Positions 13,077 to 25,872 of a stretch of DNA of 64,000 bases are shown here, piece after piece. The stretch is from Myotis daubentonii (Eukaryota > Chordata > Mammalia > Chiroptera > Vespertilionidae): the NCBI RefSeq assembly GCF_963259705.1, contig NC_081841.1:88487063-88551062 (forward strand), in the 5' to 3' direction. Numbering within the stretch: the first letter of the stretch is position 1; each line of letters begins with the position of its first letter. The position numbers and the translations under genes are program-made. The notes beneath the pieces are model-generated. The model was not told the DNA's origin, made no database searches, and was given only the letters and a program-made list of their open reading frames with translations.

Positions 13077-13218
13077 TTAGAGGCCAGGTGCATGAAATTC
13101 GTGCAAGGGGCTTGGCCCTCACAGCCCAGGCTTCATCCAGAAGGTTGTCCAGATGGTCATCCAGAAGGTCGTTTGGCTGTTTGGTCTAATCAGCATATTT
13201 GCTTTTTATTATGTAGGA
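13077..13218 (-). mobile_element. Short HeliBat-type Helitron
   Basis: The plus-strand left end is TTAGAGGCCAGGTGCATGAA, so the CTAG terminus has mutated to TTAG. The right end is TTTTTATTATGTAGGA before a T. The element is internally deleted. Confidence 0.8.
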
Positions 13219-13756
13219 TAGGTGTTTGCTGCCCTGCTTTCTATCTCTTGCTCTCTCCTGACCTGGCACACATGACTGCCCTTCTTTCAGCTCATCGAGT
13301 CCCTTCCACCCATTCCTGGATTCTGTAAGTAATAAATCTGGTGACTTTACTTCCTTTGTGTTGAAATTATACCTTCAATAAAAATGACCCTAGGGTTTTC
13401 ACTTCCCCAAAGTGGGAACTCAAATGCTGAGGGAGATACCTGCCAATATTATGTTAATGACTTGTGCCTCATCATTGAGTAAGTCATAATCTGCATATTC
13501 TTAATTTAATTCACCAGCTATGGTCTCCCCAAACATACCAACATACTCCAAAGGAAAAAGTATGAACCTCATTTTCATAAAGGCCCTTCATCAAGTCAAG
13601 GAAGTTCTGGTTAAGAAAGCTTTAATATATTCCTAATTTGTTGAGTGTTTTATCATGAATTGTTTTCCAATGCTTTTTTTAGATCTATTGAGATAATCAT
13701 TAGTTTTTTGTTCTTTACTATATTAATATTATAACACCGATTGACTTTAGGGTTTT

Positions 13757-13795
13757 TAAAAAATATATTTTTATTGATTTCAGTGAGGAAGGGAG

Positions 13796-13853
<58 letters not shown>

Positions 13854-14010
13854 TCAATGATGAGAGAGAATCATTGATCAGCTGCCTCCTACAAGCCCCT
13901 CATTGGGGATTGAGCCCACAACCCAGGCATGTGCCCTTGACTGGAATTAAACCTGGGACCCTTTAGTCTGCAGACCAAGGCTCTATCCATTGAGCCAAAC
14001 CAGGTAGGGA
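13757..14010 (-). mobile_element. VES-type SINE, antisense, with expanded (GA)n
   Basis: It is flanked by a 16-bp duplication, TTGACTTTAGGGTTTT at 13741-13756 and TTGGCTTTAGGGTTTT at 14011-14026. The complement of the CT-rich tail has expanded to a (GA)n run at about 13799-13848. It is inserted in the antisense L1. Confidence 0.93.
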
Positions 14011-14250
14011 TTGGCTTTAGGGTTTTAAACCAACCTTGTATCCCGCTTAGTCATCATATATAAACATTGTTATGTTAGTGGAGTTGATTTACTATTAATT
14101 TATTGTAGATATTTATAACTAACTATAATAATAAAGAATACTGGTCTATAATTTTGTTTTCTTGTGATTTTTTTTCTAATTCTAGTATCAAGTTAATATT
14201 GGTTTCATAGAATGAGCTGGGATATGTTTTCTTCTTTTTTATGCTTAAAA

Positions 14251-14869
14251 CTAGGGGCCCGGTGCACGAAATTCGTGCACTGGGTGTGTGTGGGGGGGAG
14301 TGTCCCTCAGCCCAGCCTGCCCCCTCTCACATACTGGGAGCCCTCAGGCATTGACCCCCATCACCCTCCAATCGCAGGATCGGCCCCTTGCCCAGGCCTG
14401 ACACCTCTGGCTGAGGTGTCTGGCCCGGGCAGTGGGGACCTGGGCTTTGCTTTAGGCCCAGGCAAGGGACCCCTAGCTCCTGGGACTGCCAGCTTCGACC
14501 GTGCCCAGCTCCCATCACTGGCTCCACCCCTACTTCCTGCTATCACTGGCCAGGGCGGAAAAGGCACCTGATTCTCCGATCATGGCTGGGGGGCAGGGCC
14601 GCCTTTGCCCTGCCCCCCAGCTCTTAGCTCCCCCCTGGGTTTCCGATCACTGTCAGTGGCAGGGGGCTTCTTCCTGCTTTCCCTTTCGCCTCCCTGCATT
14701 GTGCCTACATATGCAAATTAACCGCCATCTTGTTGGCAGTTAACTGCCAATCTTAGTTGGCAGTTAACTGCCAATCTTAGTTGGCAGTTAATTTGCATAT
14801 AGCCCTGATTAGCCAATGAAAAGGGTAGCTCGTACACCAATTACCATTTTCCTCTTTTATTAGTGTTGA
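14251..14869 (-). mobile_element. Helitron with palindromic repeat cluster
   Basis: The plus-strand left end is CTAGGGGCCCGGTGCACGAA, then ATTCGTGCAC (hairpin). The right end is CCTCTTTTATTAGTGTTGA before T, giving a minus-strand start TCAACACTAATAAAAGAGG. This is a different 5' subfamily from TCCTATATAATAAAAG. It lies inside the antisense L1. Near its 5' end are 24-bp repeats at 14733-14780. Confidence 0.88.
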
Positions 14870-15345
14870 TAGTTTGGGAAAAATTGATATTAATTCTTCT
14901 TTAAACTTTTAGTAGAATTCACTGGTAAAAACCATGAGATCCTGGGCTTTTCTTTGTGGGAAGATTTTTAGATGTTTTTATGTATTATTGTTCCATTCCA
15001 CATTCTATGTATTCTGAATCAGTTATGGTGGCTTGTGTCCTTCTAGAAATTTGCCATTTTATTTACAATATCTAATTTCTCAGTTGTTTATAATATTCAC
15101 TTATAAGCCTTTTTCTGTATATAATGCCTCCTTTATTCTTCTTGATTTAAGTTATTTGTGTCTCTTCTGTTTTTTATTGGTCAATATTGTTTATAATTTT
15201 TCATTTTTATTTGTTTCAAATAAATAAATTTGATTTGATTAATTTCTTTTCTGCATTTTATTTATCTCCCCCTTATACTTGATATATTATGCTATCTTCT
15301 TCCTTTGATTTTAGTTTTGCTTTACAATAGATTTCTATGTTTAAG

Positions 15346-16269
15346 ACACAGCAAACTTTGACACTGTGTAATATTTTATCCTTTATAATATATTCTCTTT
15401 CTTAGTAGCATCTCCTACCCAACATATCATTTATCTTTTTATTTAATTGTGCTCCCCGTTCCTTCTAATTCTTCTTTTTTGGCTGATCCTCATATCCTGA
15501 ATCTTTAAAAGTTGAAGATTTTCAAGGACTTTGTCTTAATACCTTTTTCCCCCAATTATGGTGGATGCTCACTTTCTTCTCAAATTTAATATGGAAGAAC
15601 CCAGTATCCCAGATGCTGAGTATGTGGCGGAGAGCCCTCATCTATTGAAAGAGCCTTCATTCAATGATTAGTCAACCCAGGACTATCCCTTAAAGCCCAA
15701 AACTATCCCTTAAATTTGGAAAATTCCAAAGTTATGTTCTGGTTTCAGCTACCTGGACCCTTTTATATTTCATCATCGTCCAACTTCTCCCACTGCCCAT
15801 ACTGACTTTTTCATATTTTTTTGATCCTAAGACCAGTCTCTATTAAACTCCCTACATACTAATTTCCATCTCAGAGTCTGATTCCCATGAAGCTCAAATT
15901 GCAACATAATTATATATTCTCTACATAGGTGATTCCATCTACATAAATGGTTTTCTTGTCTTTCTATATGCTGACAATCATTAATTTCTATTTCTATTCC
16001 AGACTTTCTCTAAACACCAGACAATATATTTCAAAACAGTCATTTGGATACTTCACAGACAGCTAAAAATAGACATGCCAAAAATAGAGATCATGATTTC
16101 TGTTCTGAAACTTTGTCCTGCTTCAGCCCTGTTTAGTGTAGCAGGAATCTATTCTAAGAAAATACCTTCAGTCCAAAATTTTTCAAGATCTTAGTATCAT
16201 GTACAAGACCCTTAATATGGCCACTATGACACCGAGGAGATAAGTAGAAGTCAGAAGGTCTAATGTAAG
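15346..16269. other. No gene seen; unassigned
   Basis: AT-rich sequence with no recognised coding or repeat structure. Confidence 0.35.
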
Positions 16270-16440
16270 TCATTTTCCTAAGCATTTCACATATATTAAC
16301 TCAGTGCTTCTTACAGCAACTCTATGAAGTTTTATTATAATATTATATATTTTATGGAAAACTGCTATACAATAAAGCATATAAATTGTCCAAGGTCCTA
16401 ATATCAAAACAAGGATTTGCATCAATAATATGTACCCAAA
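16270..16440 (-). repeat. MIR SINE remnant, antisense
   Basis: It follows the MIR order, with a CATATATTAACTCAGTGCTT start, a GCAACTCTATGAAG block and a TGTCCAAGGTCCTAA block. It is diverged. Confidence 0.55.
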
Positions 16441-16739
16441 AATCTACGTAATAATTATTTTTATTACTGCCTCACTGACATGAGTGTTGGTTTGAACTTT
16501 GAGTGTATTTGGGTGAGACGATTGCATAAGAAAAAACAGTTCTTCTTATATGTTGTGGTTGATAAGTACCGCTATGGGCAGGAGCATGTAATGTGACAAT
16601 ACTATTACTTTAACATCCTCTGGGACTTGCTGAAAAATATATTAACTCCTCATTTTTCAAGTCACATTATTTAAGAATGCTTCTAAAAGTCTCTCACTTC
16701 TCTGCATCAAAGGCATGACTCTTGCCACTGCCCCTATTT

Positions 16740-17295
16740 AAGACTACCTTCACATCCACCCTTGATACCAGCTTCTTGCTCAAGGACCTTCCAAAGACTT
16801 CCTACCTGGTCTCCCTCTATCAACTTTTGCTTTTTCAATCAATCCTCTTTAAATAACTTATAGTAATATATTTAAAATACAAATCTGATTATGTCAATTT
16901 CCTGATTAAAACCTTCACTGACTTCCCTTTGCTCTTAAGAGAAGGAGCAAATTCTATGACTCCAAAGGTGCATTTGCTGGTTTTTCTTGCCTATCTTTCT
17001 AGTGTCACTACTGTTACTACTCCTCTGTCCAAATTCTTTCTTCTTTCAGGTCAATTAGAATAAACCATGCCTGTTCCAAACTCAGGACCATGTACATGCT
17101 GCTATTACTCCACGGAAAGCTCTGAACCCCATATCTGAGTTGACTCATATTTCAGATTTTCATTCAATCAAGCCTTGAGAAGGCTTATATAACTCTTAGA
17201 AATAGATTAGTCTTTAAACATAGCACTATGACTTTTTCCTTCATAGCTAAGTTGTCCAGTAGCTGGTCATTAAACACATTTTAAATTATATAAGA
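16740..17295 (+). repeat. L2 3'-end remnant, sense
   Basis: It is collinear with the L2 3' region: a TGATTAAAACCTTCACTGAC block, ACATGCTGCTATTACTCCAC, and a GACTTTTTCCTTCATAG block. It is old and diverged. Confidence 0.5.
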
Positions 17296-17305
17296 ACAAC
17301 ATGAG

Positions 17306-17584
17306 CTCTGGCTGGTTTTGCTCAGTGATTGGCGCATTTGCCATGGACTGAAGGGTTCACTAGTTCAATTCCCGATGACGGGCAAGTACCTCAGTTGCAG
17401 GTTTGATCCTTGGCATCGTTAAGGGTGCGTGTAAGAGGCAACCAATCGATGTGTCTCTCTCACATCTATGTTTCTATTTCCCTTACCGCCTTCTTCCCTT
17501 CCACTCTGTCTGAAAATCAAAAGAAAAAATATCCTCCAGTGAGGATTAAAACAAACAAACAAACAAAAAACACACACAAAAAAA
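17306..17584 (+). mobile_element. VES-type SINE
   Basis: The head is CTCTGGCTGGTTTTGCTCAG, the B-box area is AGGTTTGATCCTTGGC, the tail is CAATCGATGTGTCTCTCTCA, and it ends in an AC-rich/A-rich tract. It is flanked by AACATGAG at 17298-17305 and 17585-17592. Confidence 0.88.
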
Positions 17585-17592
17585 AACATGAG

Positions 17593-20500
17593 AAGTCTTG
17601 TTGGTGTATTATATTCACAAATACCTAAAGTCTTTTAAAACTTTTATTATATTTAATGGGCTCCAGTGGTTAAAACATTTGATCTCAACTACTGCATGAC
17701 TGGGGACAAGAGAAAAATTTGGGTATCTCAACAGTTTGCAGAGATACTTCTGGACCCAAAATTTCTCTCCATAAAATCAGCCTTGTTAAAAATTAGGCAT
17801 AAAGCATGTGAGAAAAATATTTCAGGCTTTAAAAACTTAAGAAGAAAACCAACACATTTATTGCCAAGATTTGGTTTATTGACTAAATTGTAGGACATTT
17901 GATTTATAAAGTATTTTACTTGATAGCAATGCACCTCCTCTACCTGGGGAGAGGGTTGTGGACTTCGAGGCAGATGGAAAGAGCAGTTATTAAAAACTGA
18001 CAGGAAAGGCCACAGAATTCAATAGGTCTGGGTCCAGAAAATTTCATGTAGTCTGATATCCTAGATGAGGTACATGATTTAAAAGTCAATGAATCAAAAA
18101 GTAAGTGGGAAAGGAATAAAAAATAAAATGGTGAGACTGGCCTTTAAAATTGCCTAAGTCAGGACCTTATTCCTAAAATGGACATCCCATATTTCCCGTT
18201 GTGTGACACACAAGAATAATGAGTGGAAGTAAATTATATTTAAAGTATCAATCATATCATCCCTAACTGCTGCATGTGTTCCATGTTCTAGTCTTATGGC
18301 ACATTGTGAACAAAATGTGAAAACTTCAAAGTGTGAGTACATCCTATTCTTCTCTTTTTTCTAAGCCATTTGTCCCCTTTTAAGGATAAACCATTTCTCA
18401 AATGCAGAAAAGAAAAAAAAATATTTTTCACTGAGCACCTCGACTGTGCCAGGATAATATTGTCACATTTAATCTTTATAACAACCTGATACTGTTGATA
18501 ATAATCTCCATGTCACAGGTTAGGAAACAGAGTACAGAAGAATCAATGTCTTTTCTACATTATAAAGTTTCCAGCTGAATCCATTCTAATGTTCATTTTA
18601 TCCCGATTATACTGTTAAGTGCCTATTGCCTTCTGGGTCTCAGTCAAAATATGAGCTTATATTTTTTCATTTCACATTTTTTCTAATTCATAATTAGACT
18701 GAAATGACTTCACAACAGTTGGTTGCCTGAAACAAGACATATCAACTTGAAGCAGCTCCCTATCTCCTCGTGATCTGAAAAAGCTAAAGAATTCCATTTT
18801 ACTGAAGAAACTCCTGGCTTCAGATGAGCTGTGGGGAATTGGAGAGCCACATTAGGATCAATTGGTTCGTTTTGCAGGTAAAGCTCCTGTAACTGTTTTC
18901 AAGGGCGGCTGCAGCCTGAAAGGAGGTCCCTGCTTCCCATCAGGCTGTGCTTCTTCTCAGTGGAGGAGGACCTGCGGGAGGAGAGGCTGCACCCGCTCTG
19001 GTTATGTCAGGTCGCTACTGGCCATTGGCTGGTCAGGGTTTGCACTTCACTGGCTTCTTCCAACAGGCTTTAGAGTAATGTTTCCACAGCTGCAGAGCAG
19101 ATGAGAATCTCTCATAAAAAATTAATAATCCCCAGAATTGAAGTCCAAATCTCTGTCTTTTTTTTTTTTTTTTATCAAGCCCCTATGTTGATTTTGGTAA
19201 TGGTGGCCCAAGGATCTGACTTTGAGAAATGCTAACGTGGAGACAACCCTTTCTGAATGTGGACCTGCTGTCCTCCATGCAGATGTCCAGCATCTGTCCC
19301 AAACTTCTCCCAACTTTTCTCTCCCCTCTTTTGACAAACTATTGACATTACTTTTGTTATTAATGTATTATTTATTATTTGTTATTGATTATTTGCCTTT
19401 CCTCTTTATAGATTATATAACTACTTATAGTTCAAGGGGGGGGAGGAGACATATGTAATACTCTTTGTAATACTTTAAGCAATAAAACAAAATTTAAAAA
19501 AATACAGTTCTTGACAACAAGGTAGTAGATAGGAGAGTAGATTTTTTTATTAGATGTATAACTCTTTTGGCAAAGTATATGTCCATGCTATTAATATTGT
19601 AAGAAGTTTTAGAGTTGGTATCTGCTGTTATATTAGTATGGAAAATCAGTATTTTCAATCTGCAAGAAACATAAAGCAAATATGTTGGCAAAGAAAACAA
19701 AAAAAAAATTTTGGTCAGGCTTGTCCTTTATCAAGATGATAGATTAAAATGACCCAAAGTGCTCACAGAATGCTTTGATGATATGACCAGATACTACCGC
19801 ACTGGAGTAATTATAGCTCAGAAACAAAGTTGATAGAAGTTATCCCATTTCCCTAATAAAGATGAAACTGGAAACAAGTTGTTATATTTATTTTATCTTA
19901 TATGAATGAGTTTTGGCAGAATGGTTGAAGAAAAGTTAATTTATAGTTTTCCTCTTTTGTTAGCCAAGATCCCAAATAACAACATTACCATATATGGCAG
20001 TATTTTAAGAACTCTCTCTGAACAGAGTGTCTCAAAGCCTTTGGCTATGAATCCTATCAAGAACATTATTGTTTTGTGAATCATAATTATAAAAATTGTT
20101 CTCAAATCTGTATCTCAAGTCCTATTTTTTTTCTAGGATATAGTCCTGAATACTAACACAGATGCAATATGCCACACACAAAGGTGAATCACCTTATCCT
20201 CACAATAGTTTCCTCTAAGGTCTTAATTCTACTTTTGAAAAAACTACTAGCATTCTATGGGTAACTGATGCTTAAAATCTGAGAGAAGCCCTTAACTTGT
20301 CCCATATTCCAAAGTACTTCAAACCATTTTTTTTATAAGTTCTTTAAATTTTTGCCTCAAAATATTTTTTTCTGATTTCCAGCATCATGACCCTGGACCA
20401 AGTCTTAATTTCACTAGGAACTTCCCACACATACCTCCTAACTAGTCTTTGTCTCCAATTTTTTCCCTATTTAGCAAATTCTGGACTCTGCCACCAGATC

Positions 20501-20684
20501 AATCTTTCAAAATCACAGCTTTCATCTTGTCACTCAAATTTTCAATGACTTGACAATGTCAATGAAATAAATTACTAACATTGTGCCAAGGTATTGAAAA
20601 CCACTTTTTCTTTTTTTGAAATCTATTCTAAAGCTCCCCTTTAAATACTTTTAAATTTCTATAAATAGGTAAATTAGCTTGAGG
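17593..20684. other. No gene seen; old repeats only
   Basis: It contains a probable antisense MIR at about 18,430-18,580 and a bat-L1-like 3' tail at 19,432-19,502 (GACATATGTAATACTC, then AAGCAATAAAAC, then A-rich). A GC-richer unassigned stretch lies at 18,860-19,100. Its open frame has no recognisable domain and is not called. Confidence 0.4.
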
Positions 20685-21085
20685 GGTGGCCCCCTAAAAG
20701 ATATGTCTACCTGGAACCTACAAACATGACCTTAATTGAAAAGGGATTCTTTGCAGATGCAATTAAGTTAAGGATATCAAGATAAAGTCATCCTAGATTA
20801 GGGTTGGACCTAAATCTAATCACATCTGTCTTTATAAGAGAAGAAAAGGGAAGAGGATGCAGAAGAGAAGGTTGTGTGAAGATGCTGGTAGAGGTTGAAG
20901 TTATCCAAGCCAAGAAACAACAGGAGTCACTAGAGGCCGAAATCTTTTTGAGGGACAATGTCCTGGTTGACAACTTGTTTTCAGACTTCTGGCCTCCAGA
21001 GCTGTAGGGGAATAAATGTCTCTTGTTTTAAGTTGCCCAGTTTGTGTTGATAAGTTGTAGCAGCCCTAGGAAACTGCCACAATAG
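20685..21085 (+). mobile_element. MaLR (MLT1-like) LTR remnant
   Basis: The order matches an MLT1-like LTR: AGATATGTCTACCTGGAACC, a TTTGCAGATGCAATTAAGTT block, GGACCTAAATCTAATCACAT, GACTTCTGGCCTCCAGAGCT, and GAATAAATGTCTCTTG with an AATAAA signal. It is an ancient endogenous-retrovirus LTR with no coding left. The subfamily is uncertain. Confidence 0.65.
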
Positions 21086-23469
21086 GTCAACTGAGACCTC
21101 CTGAAGCTCTCTGCTCCTGTGGTTGCCCTTGCTTGGGATGCTTATTTTATCTCACCACCTACTACAATGACACTGAATACTTTTAAGTTCATACAACATA
21201 AGAAACACTGTTGTAAGACTTTTAACATATTAAATTATGTAAATACTTTATAGGCCTTATAAAATAGATACTGTTATGTCTGCAGACAAATAAGGGTTCA
21301 TTCCAGACAGTGAAATTTGAACAGAGAAGTGTTACTGTAAAATCCATGCTTTTGATTTCTTCAAAATATACCCCTCCTATGAAATCTTTCCTGATCACCT
21401 CCATGAAAGGTATCTTTATGGTTTTCTATAGTTATTTTGGTAAGTACTATTCATGAAACAGTACTGAGTGCCTTAAACTACTTTATTTATTGACTCAGCT
21501 AGATTGCAAAATGCTTGAAAGACTGGTGATATGTATAATTTTCTTCTACTGAGGCTGGAATTGGGTTTTTATAGCTTCAAATTTCTGCCTGACCAATGTA
21601 TATTCTCTCACCTTTGGTCTCCTCTTACTTAAACTTAGAAAATAGAAATATTTTTAAAATATTGGGTTTTAGTAAACTTTATTAATAATGTATCCTTATA
21701 TAACATAAATAGACATATGAAATAATTAGACATGATAAAACTGAAAAGATTTTCAAAATTTTAAAAATAATATAACATGAAGTTAATAACTTTGTTAATA
21801 TCATTTGTAGTTGGTTTTATTCTCAAATGGAACTATTAGAAAATCTAAGAAAGTCAATGCTTTGAGAAAACCAAATCAAGATGCTAAATTCAGTGACTTA
21901 TTTATTCTATGCAGGGATGGAAAGAATGACTCACCTCCCTCTTTCCCTTTCTAGATTCAGTCATTCTTCTTAACAACAATTTGTGTGAAAGCATAATCAT
22001 CTCAAGAAAAAACAAGAATGCCAATTTAAAGCATTCTTTCACGAATTCCAGAGAGAGATTTTCCTCAGCTCCAATTTTATCACCTATGAAATTTTGAAAG
22101 ATGACAAATTTGTATGTTTTACTTATAGGAGTTAATCAATGAATGCTAACCTATAAAAATATCTAAAATATGATTTTGATTTGTAAAAATAAAGGACATT
22201 AAAAATAGTATAACAAGTACAATTTTTAAAATTATTTATAAACAGTAAAAGAATCTAAGTATTCATGAGAAGTATTAGGTTAAATACTATTCGCTAACAT
22301 TAAGTTCCATGTCACTGAAGAAGAAATTGTTTAATGGAAGTAAGAGCATAACCAAGAAGCAGTGAATGAATGGAAGTCATAAGAAAGTGATCAAGGTCAA
22401 AGCATAGCACATGCATCAGTTAGGAATGTTCCAGCTGCAACGAACAGGACATGCAAAAAATAAGAGTTTAAGTAAAGGTTTATCTGTTTACACAGAATGA
22501 AATCTGAAGGTCAGCAGCTACTGGTGATGATTTCTCAGCTCAACAATTACCAGAACCTAAATGATTTCTCTAGTTTTTTTTTTCTCCATGTTCCGCATTT
22601 CAAGGAACCTGAGGCTTTAGCCTGAGTACAGGGCAAATGAACACAAGCTTAATCAGAAAAGCAACGTTTTTCTAGATAACCCCATTCAGTTTGTTTCCTT
22701 TGACATTTTATTGGTCAGGGGTGTGTCAGATTGTCACCTCCAAGTATGTATTTTACTAAGAGTTTTATAATCATAACTGTGGTGTGTTTTCTTGAGAGAT
22801 AGAACTAAGGTTAAATTTGATTCTGTGTGTTTACTTAAAGAATTTGAAAGCATTTTGACAGCTGAAGTTTCCTCAATGCATTCATAGCTGTAACTGCATT
22901 CTATGTTGCTTGCTTTCTCTTTTCCGGAATCATTGTTCTTGAAATCATCATGTGACTGAATCTTTTTTTTTTTTTTTTTTACACATTTAGGTCTGAATTC
23001 AAGTGTTGCCTCCATATAGTGTATCGTACTTGTCTGACCACATTAACTAAAGTAGCATCATTCCCATTTATCATTCTCTTGTCACTGTCTTAAATTAGTT
23101 ATTTATATGCTGATTGCTTTTCTTTCTGACTGAAATAGAAGCTCTGTGAAGAAATGAGTTTTGTCATGTTCAACACCGTTTCCCTTGTACTTAGAACATT
23201 GCCTAGCCAATATTAAGTACTCAAATAAGTGTTGATAAAATTAAAAAAATATATATGTCTATATATTTATGTATATCACCTATATTTGTCTCTAGATTTA
23301 TCTATCAGTCATCTCTATTTAGAGAGTTTTGCTGAAAAGTTAATGACAACAAGCTATAAAATTGATATCTCATTAAAATAAAATCTCCTGCAACCACTTT
23401 GAACTAGCACAATGTTCTGATGATAAAAACAGTACAATTGTGCAAGCAGGGTGACTTTAATATGGCATT
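21086..23469. other. No gene seen; L2-like fragments
   Basis: L2 3'-like segments are recognisable at about 21,350-21,540 and 23,090-23,235 (ACATTGCCTAGCCAATATTA then AAGTACTCAAATAAGTG). The rest is AT-rich and unassigned. Confidence 0.4.
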
Positions 23470-23480
23470 TTATTGGTTAT

Positions 23481-23698
23481 TCTTTTTTTAACATATTTTT
23501 ATTGATTTCAGAGAGGAAGAGAGAGGGAGAGAGAGGTAGAAACACCAATGATGAGAGATAATCATTGGTCAGCTGCCTCCTGCATGTCCCACATTGGGGA
23601 TCAAGTCCACAACTGGTCATGTTCCCTTTCCGGAATCGAACCCAGGACCCTTCAGTCTGCAGGCTGATGCTCTATCCACTAACCAAACCAACCAGGAC
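23481..23698 (-). mobile_element. VES-type SINE, antisense
   Basis: AACATATTTTTATTGATTTC and GGAATCGAACCCAGGACCCT mark the tail and B-box complements. It is flanked by TTATTGGTTAT at 23470-23480 and TTATTGGTCAT at 23699-23709. Confidence 0.92.
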
Positions 23699-23709
23699 TT
23701 ATTGGTCAT

Positions 23710-24911
23710 GCTTGACTCTTGGTCCCCACAATCACAATTTTGAATGATATTATGCATTTTCTTCATAATAATGCATGTAACTTCTTACAGATATAACCAT
23801 TAACATGACTTTTTAGAAACATTTGTTTTATTCTTGATGAGCTTACCTACTTTAGTCTAAGATGTTTGTATGATTTAGTTTTAAAATTTTTAATTAGAAT
23901 ATATATGTATGCATTATATAAAGGGAATCAATTTAGTATGTATGATTTACTAGAGAAGCTGCTATTAAAAGGTGGCCAGCTTCTCTATTTAGTTTAATAA
24001 AAGCAGAACATCTTGAAACAGACTTTGAGAACATTTTCTTGAATTATTTTTTCATTATGAGGATGTAAAACAGTCAGACAGCCATTTTTCCTGTGGAAAG
24101 TGTAATGGGTGCTTGGCTAATGCATGTACATGTGAATAGGTAGCCCTGGAACATCATGGGATCTAAACATTTTCAGGTAGAACATTATTAGGCTCTTCCA
24201 GATGGGCTGAGATAATCCTGACCTACAAGAAAGAATGTCCAAGGCACAGATGCCTAGCCTTATGATGCAGACCAAACTACGGAAGCCTGGATTGTGTTGG
24301 GTGGGTGAGTAATCCTGGAAATAACTCATGGCAACTCTGCTCCAGTCTTCACAACAGGAAATGGAAATAATATAGTCCTCTCTGAAGCAGTGACAGAATA
24401 TTACCTAGTTCTTGGCCAGATGCCAGGAGTGAAGCAACTGGAAAAGAGCAATGAATGTGGGGTGTAGTATGATGACTTAGTAGAAGCTGAGCAGAAATCA
24501 AAGCATCAGCAAATGGAGTATCTCTTTGGACAGTCAATCTTACAACTGTGGCTTATGTTACCTCTAATTATAATTGTGACATCTGATAGCATCAGGTTTA
24601 TGAATCTGTGACCTAGAACTAATGTTGAGGTGGGAGAAATTAAGACTGAAGTATGTGAATCTGAATATGAGGACCTGTAATCAACTTAGAAAAGTTCTCT
24701 GAATGGTGGAAAACAAATCTGGGCCATAATGTATCCTACTAAGATGTTTAATGAGGATTAATTTAATACTTAGGTGATGTATATAATCTTAAATCCAGTC
24801 AATATAAACAACTATTTGATACATGGCCCAGTGTCCTTTCAAGAATTATTATTAAAGGTTCAGTAGTTAAATGTGCTTGGTCCTTGGAGCAGAGTGAGGT
24901 ATTAAAGATGC
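23710..24911. other. No gene seen; unassigned
   Basis: AT-rich, no recognised coding. Short open frames at 24,117-24,537 have no domain similarity I can see. Confidence 0.35.
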
Positions 24912-24914
24912 TTT

Positions 24915-24916
24915 TT

Positions 24917-24981
<65 letters not shown>

Positions 24982-25006
24982 TTCCTTTCTTCTTTTTTTT
25001 TTTTTT
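24915..25006. repeat. (CTTT)n microsatellite and poly(T)
   Basis: A run of about 16 CTTT units is followed by an interrupted T run. An apparent Lys/Glu-rich minus-strand ORF here is only this repeat translated. Confidence 0.97.
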
Positions 25007-25039
25007 ACTACTGCATTCATTCACTCTGGGTAAAGGATT

Positions 25040-25320
25040 TTTTACAGTTCCTCAAACTCCTATTGCCTTTACCTGGAGCACTCCGCCCCAGATAGATGGT
25101 TTGATGTTTTATCTCAGCAAAGCTTTGCTCACATGTCATCTTCTGCATGAGGTGAATTATCTTGCTGAACTACCTTCCTGAACTATCACCTGTTAAATCA
25201 CAGTCCTCCCTTACATAGCCTAGTATTCCTTATCCACCCCTCGGTTGCTTTATTTATCTTCATAACACTTACTCTTGAATAAATTATTAATAAAATTATT
25301 CATTGAATGGACACCTTCAT
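25040..25320 (+). repeat. L2 3'-end remnant
   Basis: It follows the L2 3' order, with a CTTTGCTCACATGTCATCTT block and a CACAGTCCTCCCTTACATAG block, and ends with TTATTCATTGAATG. It is diverged. Confidence 0.5.
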
Positions 25321-25341
25321 TCTCATCAATAATTAATAGAG

Positions 25342-25541
25342 CTAGTCCTGGACAGTGTGACTCAGTCGGTTAAAGTGTCATGGCATGCACTGAAGGGTCA
25401 TTTGATTCCCAGTCAGGGCACATATCCAGGTTACAAGTTTGACCCCTGGCTGGGGAGCATACAGAAGGCAACAGATTGATGTGTGTGTTTTTTCCCCCCT
25501 CTCTCTCTCTCCCTTCATCGCTCTCTAAAATCAATAAAAAC
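25342..25541 (+). mobile_element. VES-type SINE
   Basis: The head is CCTGGACAGTGTGACTCAGT. The body includes TTTGATTCCCAGTCAGGGCA and CAAGTTTGACCCCTGG. The tail has CTCTCTCT and AAAATCAATAAAAAC. Target duplications were not resolved. Confidence 0.88.
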
Positions 25542-25739
25542 ATATCCTTGAATGAAGTCTCTTTTGAAGAAGACTACTCTACCTACATAGAATAGGGGGC
25601 AAGTGCAGAAACAGAGATGAGACTAAAGCAAATGTACAGGTAAAAAAAAAAAAATAGTGTGGCTTGGAGAAGGATGATGTTGGTAAAGATCAGAAGTGAA
25701 GAGATTTAACCAAATAATCCATATGAATATATTCATAAC

Positions 25740-25872
25740 CCGTGGGCACAGTCAGTAGTGTGATGAAGGCCTGAGGAGGGGGTGGGAAAGCAGGAGCAGG
25801 GTGGAGGGGACCAATGGGGAGGGAGAGGTAACATCTGTAATACTTTCAACAGTAAATTTTAAAAAAGAAGTG
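25740..25872 (+). mobile_element. L1 3'-end fragment, sense
   Basis: The G-rich 3'UTR-like stretch ends with ACATCTGTAATACTTTCAAC, then AGTAAATTTTAAAAAA. This is the sense form of the bat L1 3' end seen antisense at 29,385. Confidence 0.55.

Larger units (their letters stand above)
13640..15345 (-). mobile_element. Old L1 ORF2 fragment, antisense, split by two insertions
   Basis: The complement of L1 ORF2 can be followed at 13,640-13,756, 14,011-14,250 and 14,870-15,345. Matching blocks include ACCAACCTTGTATCCCGCTT, GGTTTCATAGAATGAGCTGG and CCTGGGCTTTTCTTTGTGGG. The blocks are collinear once the SINE and the Helitron between them are removed. Confidence 0.75.

Noticed and set aside
14733..14790. 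CRISPR-like array
   Set aside because: Contiguous palindromic units without unique spacers, inside a Helitron in a mammalian genome.
18862..19104. Cys/Gly-rich 80-codon frame in a GC-richer stretch
   Set aside because: No recognisable domain, no splice or promoter support; chance is more likely.
24799..25020. Lys/Glu-rich minus-strand protein
   Set aside because: Translation of the (CTTT)n microsatellite.
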